64,000 bases of DNA. Origin: Streptococcaceae bacterium (lineage in GTDB: Bacteria; Bacillota; Bacilli; Lactobacillales; Streptococcaceae). A model generated the notes under the pieces. It was not told where the DNA came from. It ran no database searches and worked only from the letters and a program-made list of their open reading frames with translations. This document shows, piece after piece, positions 51,930 to 61,581 of the stretch; the first letter of the stretch is position 1, and every line of letters starts with the position of its first letter. A program made the position numbers and the translations under genes. The DNA lies in NCBI GenBank assembly GCA_902363395.1, contig CABIZZ010000001.1, forward strand, positions 558,001 through 622,000, read 5' to 3'.

Positions 51930-52639
51930 TGTCTATGTTAAAAGTTGAAAATCTTTCTGTACACTATGGCATGATCCAGGCTGTCCGTGATGTCAGTTTC
52001 GAGGTAAATGAAGGAGAAGTTGTTTCTCTTATCGGTGCTAACGGTGCTGGGAAAACATCTATTCTTCGTACCATTTCAGGTTTGGTGCGTCCAAGTGCTG
52101 GGAAAATTGAGTTTTTGGGTCAGGAGATTCAAAAGGTTCCAGCTCAAAAGATTGTAGCAGCAGGACTCTCCCAAGTTCCAGAAGGCCGTCACGTCTTTCC
52201 AGGCTTGACCGTTATGGAAAACTTGGAAATGGGAGCTTTCTTGAAGAAAGATCGAGAAGAAAATCAAGCTAACTTGAAGAAAGTCTTCTCCCGTTTCCCA
52301 CGTTTGGAAGAACGGAAGAACCAAGATGCAGCCACCCTATCTGGTGGGGAGCAACAAATGCTTGCAATGGGTCGTGCCCTCATGTCGACGCCAAAACTTT
52401 TGCTCCTGGATGAACCTTCTATGGGATTGGCACCAATCTTTATCCAAGAAATCTTTGATATCATCCAAGATATCCAAAAACAAGGAACAACTGTTCTCTT
52501 GATTGAACAAAATGCCAACAAGGCCCTTGCCATCGCAGACCGCGGTTATGTTCTTGAAACAGGGAAAGTCGTTCTTACCGGAACAGGAAAAGAACTCTTA
52601 GCCTCAGAAGAAGTCCGCAAGGCCTACCTTGGTGGATAA
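51929..52639 (+). CDS. livF: Branched-chain amino acid ABC ATPase LivF
   Basis: A 236-residue ATPase, partner of LivG. Walker A is GANGAGKTS, signature LSGGEQQMLAMGRAL, Walker B LLLLDEPSMGLAP. It overlaps livG by one base, with GGAGGTGA upstream, and ends the operon. Confidence 0.92.
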   Translation: MSMLKVENLSVHYGMIQAVRDVSFEVNEGEVVSLIGANGAGKTSILRTISGLVRPSAGKIEFLGQEIQKVPAQKIVAAGLSQVPEGRHVFPGLTVMENLEMGAFLKKDREENQANLKKVFSRFPRLEERKNQDAATLSGGEQQMLAMGRALMSTPKLLLLDEPSMGLAPIFIQEIFDIIQDIQKQGTTVLLIEQNANKALAIADRGYVLETGKVVLTGTGKELLASEEVRKAYLGG

Positions 52640-52662
52640 GATTTTTAAAGTTTGTTTGAAAG

Positions 52663-52689
52663 GAAAGGTCGAATGGCCTTTCTTTTTTT
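52663..52689 (+). terminator. Terminator of the liv operon
   Basis: GAAAGGTC (52663-52670) pairs with GGCCTTTC (52675-52682) on a GAAT loop; T7 follows. Confidence 0.8.
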
Positions 52690-52738
52690 CACCTCTCTTG
52701 TTTGATTTTTCTAAATTTTGAAAACAAGAGAAAACTGC

Positions 52739-52776
52739 TGAAAGCGTTTGAAATCATTCTAAAAATCAAGTATAAT
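52739..52776 (+). promoter_or_regulatory. acuB promoter with cre-like site
   Basis: TATAAT is at 52771-52776. TGAAAGCGTTTGAA (52739-52752) matches the CcpA consensus TGNNANCGNTNNCA at all fixed bases but one and overlaps the -35 position. Confidence 0.55.
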
Positions 52777-52805
52777 AAAACTAAGAAAAGCATAGGAGAA
52801 TGATT

Positions 52806-53462
52806 ATGGCTGTTAAAGATTTTATGACCCGTAAAGTAGTGTATATTAGTCCAGATACAACAATTGCTCATGCGGCAGATTTGATGCGGGAACAAGGCTT
52901 GCACCGCTTGCCAGTCATTGAAAATGACAAATTGGTCGGCTTGGTGACAGAGGGCACGATTGCAGAAGCAAGTCCATCTAAAGCAACAAGCTTGTCTATT
53001 TTTGAGATGAACTATCTGTTGAACAAGACAAAGGTCAAAGATGTCATGCTTCGTGATGTCATTACTGTCTCTAAATTTGCCAGCCTCGAAGATGCGACCT
53101 ATCTCATGTATAAGAACAAGGTGGGAATTCTTCCGGTTGTAGACAATGACCAAGTATCCGGTGTCATCACAGACCGTGATATTTTCCGTGCCTTCCTCGA
53201 AGTATCCGGTTATGGAGAAGAAGGAGTTCGTGTTCGCTTTGTGACAGAAGATAAGGTTGGTGTTCTAGAACAAATCATTCATTTGATTGTAGAAGAAGGC
53301 TATAACATCGCCAATACAGTCAATATCCCAACCAAAGACGATCATGTGGTTATCGAAGTTCAAATTGATGGCATTACCGATACGGAAGTCATCAAGAAGA
53401 AATTTGAAGAAAATGGTATTCGTGTGGATGAAATTAGTTGTACATCTGCAAAAGCCTTTTAA
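52806..53462 (+). CDS. acuB: CBS-ACT domain protein, AcuB-like
   Basis: A 218-residue protein: two CBS motifs (about 1-55 and 75-135) and a C-terminal ACT-like domain (about 140-212, VRFVTEDKVGVLEQIIHLIVEEG). In Bacillus the related AcuB sits in the acetoin-utilisation locus. In streptococci it always follows the liv operon and may sense adenine nucleotides and an amino acid. The ATG at 52806 has the right spacing to AGGAGA; an ATG at 52800 is too close. Confidence 0.75.
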   Translation: MAVKDFMTRKVVYISPDTTIAHAADLMREQGLHRLPVIENDKLVGLVTEGTIAEASPSKATSLSIFEMNYLLNKTKVKDVMLRDVITVSKFASLEDATYLMYKNKVGILPVVDNDQVSGVITDRDIFRAFLEVSGYGEEGVRVRFVTEDKVGVLEQIIHLIVEEGYNIANTVNIPTKDDHVVIEVQIDGITDTEVIKKKFEENGIRVDEISCTSAKAF

Positions 53463-53466
53463 ATAA

Positions 53467-53655
53467 ACAAAGAGAGGCTGGGACAAAAGTCCTAGCCTCT
53501 TAATTGTTTTTGGATCGTCGAGCAAGACGCAGTGGTTGAGTGGGCTCTACTACGCTGATTTCATCAGCTTTTACAGCCCTACTCAACTGTGCGGAGGTGG
53601 GACGACGAAATCGAATTCTAACGAATTACCGATTTCTGTCCCACTCTCTCTTTGT
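53467..53655. mobile_element. MITE-like intergenic element with terminal inverted repeats
   Basis: A 189-base element between acuB and yitT begins ACAAAGAGAGGCTGGGACA (53467-53485) and ends with the complement TGTCCCACTCTCTCTTTGT (53637-53655), 17 of 19 positions pairing. Inside are a near-complete inverted repeat around GGTTGAGTGGGCT/AGCCCTACTCAAC, a GCTGAT/ATCAGC hairpin and a GAAATCG/CGATTTC hairpin. There is no ORF. It also supplies the terminator-like ends for both convergent neighbours. The layout fits a non-autonomous mobile element or a dispersed intergenic repeat. Confidence 0.6.
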
Positions 53656-53656
53656 T

Positions 53657-54544
53657 TTAGCGAGCAATGGGTTGCTTGTTGGTATCCAAGGTAAATCCTT
53701 CTCCTAGGATTTCATGGGCTTCTGTAATGGTAATGAAGGCGAATGGATCGATCTTATTGATGATATCTTTCATCTGTTTCATTTCATTCCGTGAAACCAC
53801 GCAGTAGACAATCTTCATTTCTTGTTGGCTATAATAGCCCATGCCGTTTACGAAGGTGACTCCTCGGCCCAAATCAGTCGTGATTTGTTTGGCAATTTCA
53901 TCTGGTTTAGATGTAACAACGAGGAATCCTTTTCCTGCAAAACCTCCTTCACCGACGATATCAATGACGACGGTGTCAATCAGGATAAAGAGGAGGGTGT
54001 AGGCTGCAATTCGGAAGTCCTTAAAGACGATCAAAACAGTTGTCAAGACGATGGCATCCACAATCAACATGAGGCGTCCCATGGAAAGCGTCGTGTACTT
54101 GTTAAAGATACGTGCGACAATATCGGTTCCACCTGTTGTTCCTCCAGCGTTGAAGATAATCCCCAGTCCAGTTCCAAGGATAACCCCTGATCCGATACAG
54201 GCCAGAAGGATATCTCCGTCAAGAGCCGTAAAGACTGCAGTTTGAAGATGATGACTTCCAGGGATCAGCTCGAAGATGGCCATCCAAATAGAGACCGAAA
54301 AAGTTCCAATCAAACTGAGATAGAGGGATCGGAGCCCCAGTAATTTCCAGGCTAGGAAAAAGAGGGGAATATTGATGGCCAAGTTCATGACCGAAACGGG
54401 AATTTTAAAGAGGTAGTAGGTAATCAGGGTAATCCCTGTAGCTCCTCCCTCATAAAAGTGAAATGGAATGACTAAAAAGAAGATTCCAAAAGAAAAAATG
54501 CCAGCCCCCAAAATAATGGCCAGAATATTTTTTGCCTTAAACAT
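53657..54544 (-). CDS. YitT family membrane protein
   Basis: A 295-residue protein with five membrane segments (YitT/DUF161, about 5-185) and a cytoplasmic DUF2179 domain (about 215-285, GRGVTFVNGMGYYSQQEMKIVYCVV). FHFYEGGATGITLITYYLF and FNAGGTTGGTDIVARI are the family motifs. The function is unknown; a transport role is suspected. The ATG at 54544 follows AGGAG, in preference to one six codons earlier. Confidence 0.85.
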   Translation of the reverse strand: MFKAKNILAIILGAGIFSFGIFFLVIPFHFYEGGATGITLITYYLFKIPVSVMNLAINIPLFFLAWKLLGLRSLYLSLIGTFSVSIWMAIFELIPGSHHLQTAVFTALDGDILLACIGSGVILGTGLGIIFNAGGTTGGTDIVARIFNKYTTLSMGRLMLIVDAIVLTTVLIVFKDFRIAAYTLLFILIDTVVIDIVGEGGFAGKGFLVVTSKPDEIAKQITTDLGRGVTFVNGMGYYSQQEMKIVYCVVSRNEMKQMKDIINKIDPFAFITITEAHEILGEGFTLDTNKQPIAR

Positions 54545-54655
54545 GCTCGTTCTCCTATTCATTTTTCACCATACATTTTACCAAAAAAAATGAAAAATAG
54601 GAAATAATTTTCATCAATTTTCACGAATTCGGACAGGATTTTTACCCCTATTTTT

Positions 54656-54664
54656 GGTAAAATA
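54656..54664 (+). promoter_or_regulatory. Extended -10 promoter of the tmk operon
   Basis: TGGTAAAAT at 54656-54664, about 50 bases before tmk. Confidence 0.5.
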
Positions 54665-54716
54665 AAAAGAAGTGATGCATGCTAGAGAAATGAGTATAGA
54701 AAGTTAAGATAAGAGA

Positions 54717-55355
54717 ATGAAACAGGGAACATTAATTTCAATTGAAGGCCCAGAAGGTGCAGGGAAATCCTCCGTTTTAGAAGCCTTGCTACCACGCTTG
54801 GAAAAGGCAGGGATTGCCTATATTACCACGCGGGAGCCAGGGGGCGTCGAAATAGCAGAAAAAATACGCGAGGTCATTCTAGATCCATCCCATACGGAGA
54901 TGGATCCTAAGACAGAATTGCTTCTTTATATCGCCAGTCGTCGCCAACACTTGGCAGAACGTGTCCTTCCAGCTTTGAAAGCAGGAAAGCTAGTCATCAT
55001 GGATCGTTTTATCGACAGTTCGGTAGCATACCAAGGCTTTGGGCGTGGATTAGCAGTAGCAGATATTGAATGGTTGAACCAATTTGCGACTGATGGTCTG
55101 AAACCCAATCGGACCTTCTACTTTGACATTGATGTAGAAGAAGGGTTGGCGAGAATTGCTAAGAGTGCTAGCCGTGAAGTCAATCGCTTGGATCTAGAAG
55201 GACTCAGTCTCCATCAGAAAGTCCGTCAAGGCTATCTGGCTATCCTCGAAAAAGAACCACAACGTGTGGTGAAAATTGATGCCAGTCAACCTTTTGACCA
55301 GGTGGTCGAGGATACTTGGCTATTATTGAAAGAAGTCTTGGAGATCAGTGAATGA
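54717..55355 (+). CDS. tmk: Thymidylate kinase
   Basis: A 212-residue kinase that phosphorylates dTMP to dTDP. The P-loop is [10 protein letters not shown] (residues 9-18), TREPGG binds substrate, and the DR-Y motif is [13 protein letters not shown]. It begins the replication-linked operon tmk-holB-yabA-rsmI and overlaps holB by four bases. Confidence 0.95.
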   Translation: MKQGTLISIEGPEGAGKSSVLEALLPRLEKAGIAYITTREPGGVEIAEKIREVILDPSHTEMDPKTELLLYIASRRQHLAERVLPALKAGKLVIMDRFIDSSVAYQGFGRGLAVADIEWLNQFATDGLKPNRTFYFDIDVEEGLARIAKSASREVNRLDLEGLSLHQKVRQGYLAILEKEPQRVVKIDASQPFDQVVEDTWLLLKEVLEISE

Positions 55356-56251
55356 AGTTAGAACAAGTGCAAAAACTTCAACCTCAGTTAGTCGATCGCT
55401 TCCAAGCTATTTTAGAACAAGACCGCTTGAGCCACGCCTATCTCTTTACAGGAGATTTTGGAAGTTTTGAGATGGCCCAGCTCTTGTCCCAAAGTCTCTT
55501 TTGTACGGATAAGAAGGGTGTTTGGCCCTGTGGGACTTGTCGGGCTTGTCGCTTGATTGAAGAGGATGAATTCTCAGATGTAACGGTTGTCCGACCGGTC
55601 AATCAAATCATCAAAACGGATCGGATCCGGGATTTGATCCAGCATTTTTCTCAGTCAGGATACGAAGGATCCAAACAAGTCTTTATCATTTGCGATGCAG
55701 ACCGGATGCATGTCAATGCGGCCAATTCCCTCCTCAAGGTCATTGAAGAACCTCAGAGTGAAGTTCATATCTTTCTGCTGACAGCAGATGAGCAGCTGGT
55801 TCTCCCGACCATAAAAAGTCGGGCGCAGCAGGTTCATTTTCCAAAAAACCAAGATTTCCTAAAAGAGTATCTCCTTCAGGAAGGTTTCTTGCTTCAACAA
55901 GCAGATTTGTTAGCCAACTTTAGTCAAGGTTTCCAAGAGGCTCAAATTCTTGCTCAGAATACATCCTTTTTCGATCTGGCGAGGGAGTGTGAGCGTTTCG
56001 TCGCAGCTTGTCTAAAAGCAGATCCGCATGTCTACTTACTGGTTTCTCGCTTGGTTCAAGAGACGGATGATAAAGAAAAGCAGGCCCAAGCCTTTCGCTT
56101 GTTGGAATTGCTCTTTGCACGCTCCATCGGTCAGTCCTTAGGAAGAGACTATCTAGAAAAATTGGTCTTGGCCAAACAGATGTGGGAACGGAATGTGAGT
56201 TTTCAAAATGCTCTCGAGTATATGGTCCTACAGTTGAAAAATAGAAGGTAA
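55352..56251 (+). CDS. holB: DNA polymerase III subunit delta prime
   Basis: A 299-residue clamp-loader subunit. [17 protein letters not shown] stands where active AAA+ proteins have Walker A, so ATP binding is lost, as normal for delta prime. The zinc cysteines are seen in [14 protein letters not shown] [11 protein letters not shown], and [20 protein letters not shown] is the family block. Its ATGA overlap with tmk implies coupled translation. Confidence 0.9.
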   Translation: MKLEQVQKLQPQLVDRFQAILEQDRLSHAYLFTGDFGSFEMAQLLSQSLFCTDKKGVWPCGTCRACRLIEEDEFSDVTVVRPVNQIIKTDRIRDLIQHFSQSGYEGSKQVFIICDADRMHVNAANSLLKVIEEPQSEVHIFLLTADEQLVLPTIKSRAQQVHFPKNQDFLKEYLLQEGFLLQQADLLANFSQGFQEAQILAQNTSFFDLARECERFVAACLKADPHVYLLVSRLVQETDDKEKQAQAFRLLELLFARSIGQSLGRDYLEKLVLAKQMWERNVSFQNALEYMVLQLKNRR

Positions 56252-56255
56252 AGAG

Positions 56256-56576
56256 ATGAATAAAAAAGAATTATTTGATGCTTTGGATGGCTTCTCCCAG
56301 GAATTGCTGGTTACATTAGCAGAGGTTGAAGCCATTAAGAAAAATCTCAAACTCATTGTCGAGGAAAATACTGCTCTGCGTCTTGAAAATGATAAATTAA
56401 GAGAGCGCTTAGGAGAAGTGGAGAAAACCAGCTCCCCTAAATTCCATCGCAATGGTCGTGAAAATTTACAAAGAATTTACAATGATGGATTTCATGTTTG
56501 TACAGACTCCTATGGTCAACGTCGTGAAAATGATGAAGAGTGTATTTTCTGTGATGAATTGTTATTTAGGGAGTAA
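56256..56576 (+). CDS. yabA: Replication initiation control protein YabA
   Basis: A 106-residue protein that binds DnaA and DnaN and limits initiation. An N-terminal coiled coil (about 5-60) is followed by a zinc-binding C-terminus ([21 protein letters not shown]). It lies four bases after holB and two before rsmI, as in other Bacilli. Confidence 0.92.
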   Translation: MNKKELFDALDGFSQELLVTLAEVEAIKKNLKLIVEENTALRLENDKLRERLGEVEKTSSPKFHRNGRENLQRIYNDGFHVCTDSYGQRRENDEECIFCDELLFRE

Positions 56577-56578
56577 AC

Positions 56579-57463
56579 ATGCAGATTCAACGAAGTTTTA
56601 AAGGGGATAAAGCGACAGGGACTCTATTTTTAGTGCCAACCCCAATTGGCAATCGGGATGACATGAGCTACCGCATGATCCAAACTCTAAAAGAGGTGGA
56701 TCTGATAGCAGCAGAAGATACACGCAATACAGGACTCTTGCTCAAGCATTTTGAGATTGCGACACCACAAACTAGCTTCCATGAGCACAATGCCATGGAG
56801 AAAATCCCTGATTTGCTAGCTCATTTAGAGTCTGGAAAGGACCTGGCCCAGGTATCGGATGCAGGACTGCCTAGTATTTCGGATCCAGGTCACGACCTGG
56901 TCAAGGCGGCTATTGAACGAGAAATCCCTGTTGTGGCAGTTCCTGGTCCGAGTGCCGGCATTACCGGCCTAATTGCCAGTGGCTTGGCACCCCAGCCCCA
57001 TATCTTTTATGGCTTTCTTCCACGCAAGGAAGGGCAGCAAAAGGCCTTTTTCCAAGAGAAATTGGCCTATCCTGAGACTCAGATCTTTTATGAGTCCCCG
57101 CACCGGGTACGAGCGACCCTTGAAAATATGCTGGCAGTCTATGGTGACCGTCCGGTTGTGCTGGTCCGAGAACTGACCAAGATCTATGAAGAGTATACGC
57201 GAGGGACTATTGAGGAGTTAGTGGCTTACCTAGAGGAAAATCCCCTCAAGGGGGAGTGCCTTCTGATTGTAGAGGGGGCCAGTGAGCAGGGGCCAGATCT
57301 AGAAGAAGTGGATCTGATCCAAGAGATTGATCTTCTGGTCCAGTCTGGCATGAAAAAGAACCAGGCGATTAAACAGGTTGCCAAACAATTTGGGCTACAA
57401 AAGAGTGAACTTTATGCCCGTTACCACCAAGAGGAAGAAAAAGGAGAGTCTGATGGAAATTAG
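56579..57463 (+). CDS. rsmI: 16S rRNA (cytidine-1402-2'-O)-methyltransferase
   Basis: A 294-residue SAM-dependent methyltransferase of the tetrapyrrole-methylase fold. GTLFLVPTPIGNRDDMSYR, AAEDTRNTGLLL, SDAGLPSISDPG and VPGPSAGITGLIASGL are the RsmI signature motifs. It modifies the ribose of C1402 in the decoding centre. It overlaps the following acetyltransferase gene by 11 bases. Confidence 0.95.
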   Translation: MQIQRSFKGDKATGTLFLVPTPIGNRDDMSYRMIQTLKEVDLIAAEDTRNTGLLLKHFEIATPQTSFHEHNAMEKIPDLLAHLESGKDLAQVSDAGLPSISDPGHDLVKAAIEREIPVVAVPGPSAGITGLIASGLAPQPHIFYGFLPRKEGQQKAFFQEKLAYPETQIFYESPHRVRATLENMLAVYGDRPVVLVRELTKIYEEYTRGTIEELVAYLEENPLKGECLLIVEGASEQGPDLEEVDLIQEIDLLVQSGMKKNQAIKQVAKQFGLQKSELYARYHQEEEKGESDGN

Positions 57464-58025
57464 AATGGCCTATCCCAATGAAATCAATCGGATTATGGAA
57501 ATTATCCAAGATGGCAAGGACAGCTTAGCTGCAGCTGGAGTAGACCAATGGCAGGATGGTTATCCGGATCAAGAAATCATTTTTGAGGATATCCTAGAAA
57601 GCCGTGGTTATGTGGCTGTAGAGAATCAAGAAGTCGTAGCCTATGCCGCTCTCTACAAGGGAAATGAAGCCGCTTATAATGACATTTATGAAGGAAAATG
57701 GGAACATGATAACTATCTCTATATCAGTTTCCACCGAGTCGCTGTTGCCAAAGAAGCTGCTGGTCGAGGAGTAGCCCAAACCTTCCTTCAAGGTTTGATC
57801 GAAGGAGAGAAGGGCCCAGATTTTCGCTGTGATACCCATCCTGACAACAAGGTTATGCAACACCTTTTAGAGAAGTTAGGCTTCCATTACTGTGGGAAGG
57901 TACCAATTGATGGGGTTCGTCTCGCTTATCAGAAGATCAAACGAAAGGCAGAAACCAGCCTCTTCCAAGTGATTAGCGAAGATGATCGTTGGGACTACCG
58001 TGCAGAACAGTCTCAAAATGACTAG
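57453..58025 (+). CDS. GNAT family N-acetyltransferase
   Basis: A 190-residue acetyltransferase. ISFHRVAVAKEAAGRGVAQTFLQGL is motif A (about 89-113), with the acetyl-CoA pyrophosphate loop AAGRGVA; KVMQHLLEKLGFHYCGKV is motif B. The substrate is unknown. The start ATG at 57453 lies five bases after AAGGAGAG inside the end of rsmI. Confidence 0.85.
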   Translation: MEIRMAYPNEINRIMEIIQDGKDSLAAAGVDQWQDGYPDQEIIFEDILESRGYVAVENQEVVAYAALYKGNEAAYNDIYEGKWEHDNYLYISFHRVAVAKEAAGRGVAQTFLQGLIEGEKGPDFRCDTHPDNKVMQHLLEKLGFHYCGKVPIDGVRLAYQKIKRKAETSLFQVISEDDRWDYRAEQSQND

Positions 58026-58506
58026 GTTTTATCGCCAACTCTATCAGAGTCCCTTGGGGCCTCTATCTGTTGTGGTGGATGAGGAAAGCCTAGTTGGGAT
58101 CTGGTTTTGTGACCAAGCCAATTGTGAGCAGGGGCTTGAGCATATCGAAGAAGCTTTTCAGCCTCTTCATGGAGCTGTCTTTGAATGGCTGGATCGATAC
58201 TTTATAGGGGAAAGTCCTTCCATGCCCTTTCCCCTATCTCCTCAAGGGACAGACTTTCAACAAAGAGTTTGGGCCTATTTAGCTCAGATTCCCTATGGGG
58301 AGAGTCGGACTTATGGAGAGATCGCCCGGGCCTTGTCTTGCAGATCGGCTCAAGCCATCGGTCAAGCAGTAGGTCGGAATCCCTTGGTCCTCCTCATCCC
58401 GTGTCACCGGGTGCTGGGGACGGAGAAAAAGTTGACTGGCTATGCTGCTGGTCTAGATCGCAAACGTTGGCTGTTGCAACATGAGGCCATATCTTGGAAA
58501 GAATAA
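58018..58506 (+). CDS. ogt: Methylated-DNA-protein-cysteine methyltransferase
   Basis: A 162-residue DNA repair protein that takes a methyl group from O6-methylguanine. The N-terminal domain starts TRFYRQLYQSPLGPLSVV; the C-terminal DNA-binding domain has IPYGESRTYGEIA and the acceptor C129 in LIPCHRV. It overlaps the GNAT gene by eight bases. It is the full-length relative of the short protein at 12899. Confidence 0.92.
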   Translation: MTRFYRQLYQSPLGPLSVVVDEESLVGIWFCDQANCEQGLEHIEEAFQPLHGAVFEWLDRYFIGESPSMPFPLSPQGTDFQQRVWAYLAQIPYGESRTYGEIARALSCRSAQAIGQAVGRNPLVLLIPCHRVLGTEKKLTGYAAGLDRKRWLLQHEAISWKE

Positions 58507-58515
58507 GGAGAAAAA

Positions 58516-58869
58516 ATGTTATCATTTATTGAATACCCAAAATGTTCAACCTGCCGCAAGGCGAAATCGGAGTTAACGAGCTTAGGTTGCGAGTTTGATA
58601 GCCAAGATATCGTGGTAGACACACCGACCAGTGAGCAACTGCAAACCTGGATCAAGGAGTCTTCCCTACCAATCAAATCATTCTTTAACACTAGTGGGAT
58701 GAAGTATCGGGAATTGGGCTTGAAAGACAAGGTGGATCAGCTTTCGATAGAAGAAGCGGCAGACCTTTTAGCTAGCGATGGCATGCTGATCAAACGCCCT
58801 CTCTTAGTGAAGGACGGAAAAGTTGTTCAAGTGGGCTACCGGAAGCCATATGCAGACTTAGGTTTGTAA
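58516..58869 (+). CDS. ArsC/Spx-type thioredoxin-fold reductase
   Basis: A 117-residue protein of the arsenate reductase/Spx superfamily. EYPKCSTCRKAK gives C10 and C13 as the redox pair, KSFFNTSGMKYRELGLKDK is the central motif, and IKRPLLV the substrate-side motif. The length and the lack of Spx-specific RNA polymerase contacts favour the YusI/YffB reductase group over Spx itself. It has a strong AAGGAG site. Confidence 0.8.
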   Translation: MLSFIEYPKCSTCRKAKSELTSLGCEFDSQDIVVDTPTSEQLQTWIKESSLPIKSFFNTSGMKYRELGLKDKVDQLSIEEAADLLASDGMLIKRPLLVKDGKVVQVGYRKPYADLGL

Positions 58870-58872
58870 GAG

Positions 58873-58901
58873 AAAAGGGAGTTGGACTCCCTTTTAATTT
58901 T
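58873..58901 (+). terminator. Terminator of the ArsC-like gene
   Basis: AAAAGGGAGT (58873-58882) and ACTCCCTTTT (58886-58895) on a three-base loop, then AATTTT. Confidence 0.8.
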
Positions 58902-58953
58902 GTCTTGAAGATGATATAATCATACGAGTGAAATCAATGAAAGAGAGTCAATC

Positions 58954-60495
58954 ATGAGTATTTTAGAGGTGAAAAATTTAAGCCACGGCTTTGGAGACCG
59001 GGCTATTTTTGAGGATGTGTCCTTCCGCTTGTTAAAGGGAGAGCATATCGGTTTGGTTGGAGCCAATGGTGAAGGGAAATCCACCTTCATGAGCATCGTG
59101 ACCGGCAAGATGCAACCCGACGAAGGGAAGGTCGAGTGGTCTAAGTATGTGACCACTGGCTATCTGGACCAGCATGCTGTCCTAAAAGAGGGGCAAACGG
59201 TGCGCGATGTCTTACGGACAGCTTTCGACGAGCTTTTTAAAGCAGAGGCTCGCATCAATGACCTCTATATGGAGATGGCTGAAGATGGAGCGGATATGGA
59301 TGCTCTCATGGAAGAAGTCGGAGAGCTCCAGGATCGGTTAGAGAGTCGGGATTTCTATACCTTGGATGCCAAGATAGATGAAGTGGCGCGTGCTCTTGGG
59401 GTCATGGACTTTGGCATGGAGACAGATGTGACGGCCCTTTCAGGTGGGCAGCGGACCAAGGTCCTTTTGGCTAAATTGCTCCTTGAAAAACCAGATATCC
59501 TTCTCTTGGACGAGCCAACCAACTACTTGGATGCGGAGCACATCGATTGGCTCAAACGCTACTTGCAAAACTATGAAAATGCCTTTGTCCTTATTTCCCA
59601 CGATATTCCTTTCTTGAACGATGTGATCAACATCGTCTACCATGTGGAAAATCAACAGTTGACCCGCTATTCCGGAGACTACTACCAATTCCTTGAAGTC
59701 TACGAGATGAAGAAATCGCAATTGGAAGCAGCTTATGAACGCCAGCAAAAAGAGATTGCTGATTTGAAAGATTTCGTAGCGCGTAATAAGGCGCGTGTGG
59801 CTACACGGAATATGGCCATGTCTCGTCAGAAGAAGCTTGACAAGATGGAACTCATTGAGTTGCAAAGTGAGAAACCAAAACCATCCTTTGAATTTAAAAA
59901 TGCCCGAACTCCTGGACGCTTCATTTTCCAAGCCAAGGACCTTCAAATCGGGTATGATCGTCCTTTGACTAAGCCTTTAAACCTAACCTTTGAACGCAAT
60001 CAAAAGGTAGCCATCATCGGAGCTAACGGGATCGGGAAAACCACTCTCTTGAAGAGCTTGCTAGGAATCATCCCACCGATTGCTGGAGAAGTAGAGCGTG
60101 GAGATTATTTAGAACTAGGCTATTTTGAGCAAGAGGTCGAAGGGGGCAATCGTCAGACACCGCTAGAGGCAGTCTGGAATGCCTTTCCAGCTCTCAACCA
60201 AGCAGAAGTCCGTGCAGCTCTTGCTCGCTGTGGTTTGACCACCAAGCATATCGAGAGTCAAATCCAGGTACTATCTGGTGGGGAGCAAGCCAAGGTACGT
60301 TTCTGTCTCTTGATGAACCGTGAAAACAATGTCTTGGTACTAGATGAGCCGACCAACCACTTGGATGTGGATGCCAAAGATGAATTGAAACGAGCCCTTA
60401 AAGAATACAAGGGATCGATCCTCATGGTTTGCCACGAGCCAGACTTCTATGAAGGCTGGATGGACCAAATCTGGGACTTTAATGAATTGACGTAA
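58954..60495 (+). CDS. ABC-F family ATPase (YkpA-like)
   Basis: A 513-residue protein with two ABC cassettes and no membrane segment. Cassette one has GANGEGKST and LSGGQRTKVLLAK; cassette two has GANGIGKTT and LSGGEQAKVRFC. A charged linker of about 80 residues (about 245-320) corresponds to the P-site tRNA interaction motif. ABC-F proteins act on the ribosome, relieving stalls or protecting from antibiotics. Its similarity is to the YkpA-type housekeeping group rather than to known resistance proteins. Confidence 0.85.
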   Translation: MSILEVKNLSHGFGDRAIFEDVSFRLLKGEHIGLVGANGEGKSTFMSIVTGKMQPDEGKVEWSKYVTTGYLDQHAVLKEGQTVRDVLRTAFDELFKAEARINDLYMEMAEDGADMDALMEEVGELQDRLESRDFYTLDAKIDEVARALGVMDFGMETDVTALSGGQRTKVLLAKLLLEKPDILLLDEPTNYLDAEHIDWLKRYLQNYENAFVLISHDIPFLNDVINIVYHVENQQLTRYSGDYYQFLEVYEMKKSQLEAAYERQQKEIADLKDFVARNKARVATRNMAMSRQKKLDKMELIELQSEKPKPSFEFKNARTPGRFIFQAKDLQIGYDRPLTKPLNLTFERNQKVAIIGANGIGKTTLLKSLLGIIPPIAGEVERGDYLELGYFEQEVEGGNRQTPLEAVWNAFPALNQAEVRAALARCGLTTKHIESQIQVLSGGEQAKVRFCLLMNRENNVLVLDEPTNHLDVDAKDELKRALKEYKGSILMVCHEPDFYEGWMDQIWDFNELT

Positions 60496-60500
60496 ACACA

Positions 60501-60526
60501 AAAAGAGAACCGCGAGGTTCTCTTTT
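60501..60526. terminator. Bidirectional terminator between the ABC-F gene and slrA
   Basis: AAAAGAGAACC (60501-60511) and GGTTCTCTTTT (60516-60526) close on GCGA. Confidence 0.85.
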
Positions 60527-60528
60527 GC

Positions 60529-61353
60529 TTATTTCTTGAAATCGTAGTCTTTTACGATTTCCATTTTTTCAATTTTGACATCTTCTTTTGGTTTGTCTTT
60601 GTCATCTGTTTCAACTTCGGCAATTTTGTCGACTACATCCATGCCGTCGATGACTTGTCCAAAGACAGTGTAGTTCCCACCATCAAGAGTAGGGTTTCCA
60701 CCATTCTTATAGGCTTCGATGATTTTAGCAGGGAAGCGCTCAGTTGGAAGCTTGCTGGACCAGTCTTCTTTATTTTGGTTAATATAGAATTGGCTACCAT
60801 TTGTATTTGGTCCAGAATTGGCCATGGCTAAAGCACCACGAAGATTGTAGAGGTAAGGGGAGTATTCATTTTCAAAGCCTGCTCCAGAATCTTTAGAGGT
60901 ATCTTTTCCTTTCCAAATGGACTCACCACCTGTACCATCTCCTTTAGGATCTCCTGTTTGGATCATAAAGTTATTAATCACGCGGTGGAAGAGGAGGCCA
61001 TTATAATAGCCTTCCTTAGCGTGAGTTAAGAAATTCTCAACGGCTAAAGGTGCGTATTTCGGAAAGAGCTTAACGGTAATGTCCCCTTTGTTGGTCGTGA
61101 TTTTCACGACAGCTTCATCTTCAGCAACTTCGTTGGAGAGCTGAGGAAAGACCGCATTTTCATTGGTCATCGCATCTTGGATATCCTTACGAAGCTGATC
61201 TATTTTCTTTTGTTCACTAGCATCTACGCTGGAAGTAGTTGATTGCTTAGTTTCTGAAGCCGAGCTAGAGGATGTCTTTGTATCTGATTGATGAGAGCCA
61301 CATCCTGCCAAAGCTAAACCGGAAAATACAAGTAGGGCAATTAATTTTTTCAT
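60529..61353 (-). CDS. slrA: Cyclophilin-type peptidyl-prolyl isomerase lipoprotein SlrA
   Basis: A 274-residue surface lipoprotein that folds exported proteins. The signal peptide ends in LALAGC (C18), followed by a Ser/Thr-rich linker to about 45. The cyclophilin domain (about 75-265) has [44 protein letters not shown] and SQFYIN. Position next to the ABC-F gene matches the pneumococcal slrA locus, where SlrA contributes to colonisation. Confidence 0.9.
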   Translation of the reverse strand: MKKLIALLVFSGLALAGCGSHQSDTKTSSSSASETKQSTTSSVDASEQKKIDQLRKDIQDAMTNENAVFPQLSNEVAEDEAVVKITTNKGDITVKLFPKYAPLAVENFLTHAKEGYYNGLLFHRVINNFMIQTGDPKGDGTGGESIWKGKDTSKDSGAGFENEYSPYLYNLRGALAMANSGPNTNGSQFYINQNKEDWSSKLPTERFPAKIIEAYKNGGNPTLDGGNYTVFGQVIDGMDVVDKIAEVETDDKDKPKEDVKIEKMEIVKDYDFKK

Positions 61354-61444
61354 ATTAATCCTTTCAACACATTAGTCTACCCTCTATTGTACCTTAATTT
61401 TCCATTTGATTCAAATCTATCCTAGGAATGAGGTGATATTCAGC

Positions 61445-61473
61445 TTGCGGGCCTATAAAAAATAAGGTATGAT
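61445..61473 (+). promoter_or_regulatory. Promoter of the hypothetical membrane protein
   Basis: TTGCGG (61445-61450) and TATGAT (61468-61473) with a 17-base spacer. CTGTATG and CATACAG further down can form a long-loop hairpin in the leader. Confidence 0.5.
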
Positions 61474-61581
61474 GAGAGGTGAACTTTTAAAATCTATCTA
61501 ACATTATCTGTATGGGATAGTATACACGAGGAAACAACATACAGCTGTGCAATTGACTATACAAAAAGGAAATTATCATAA

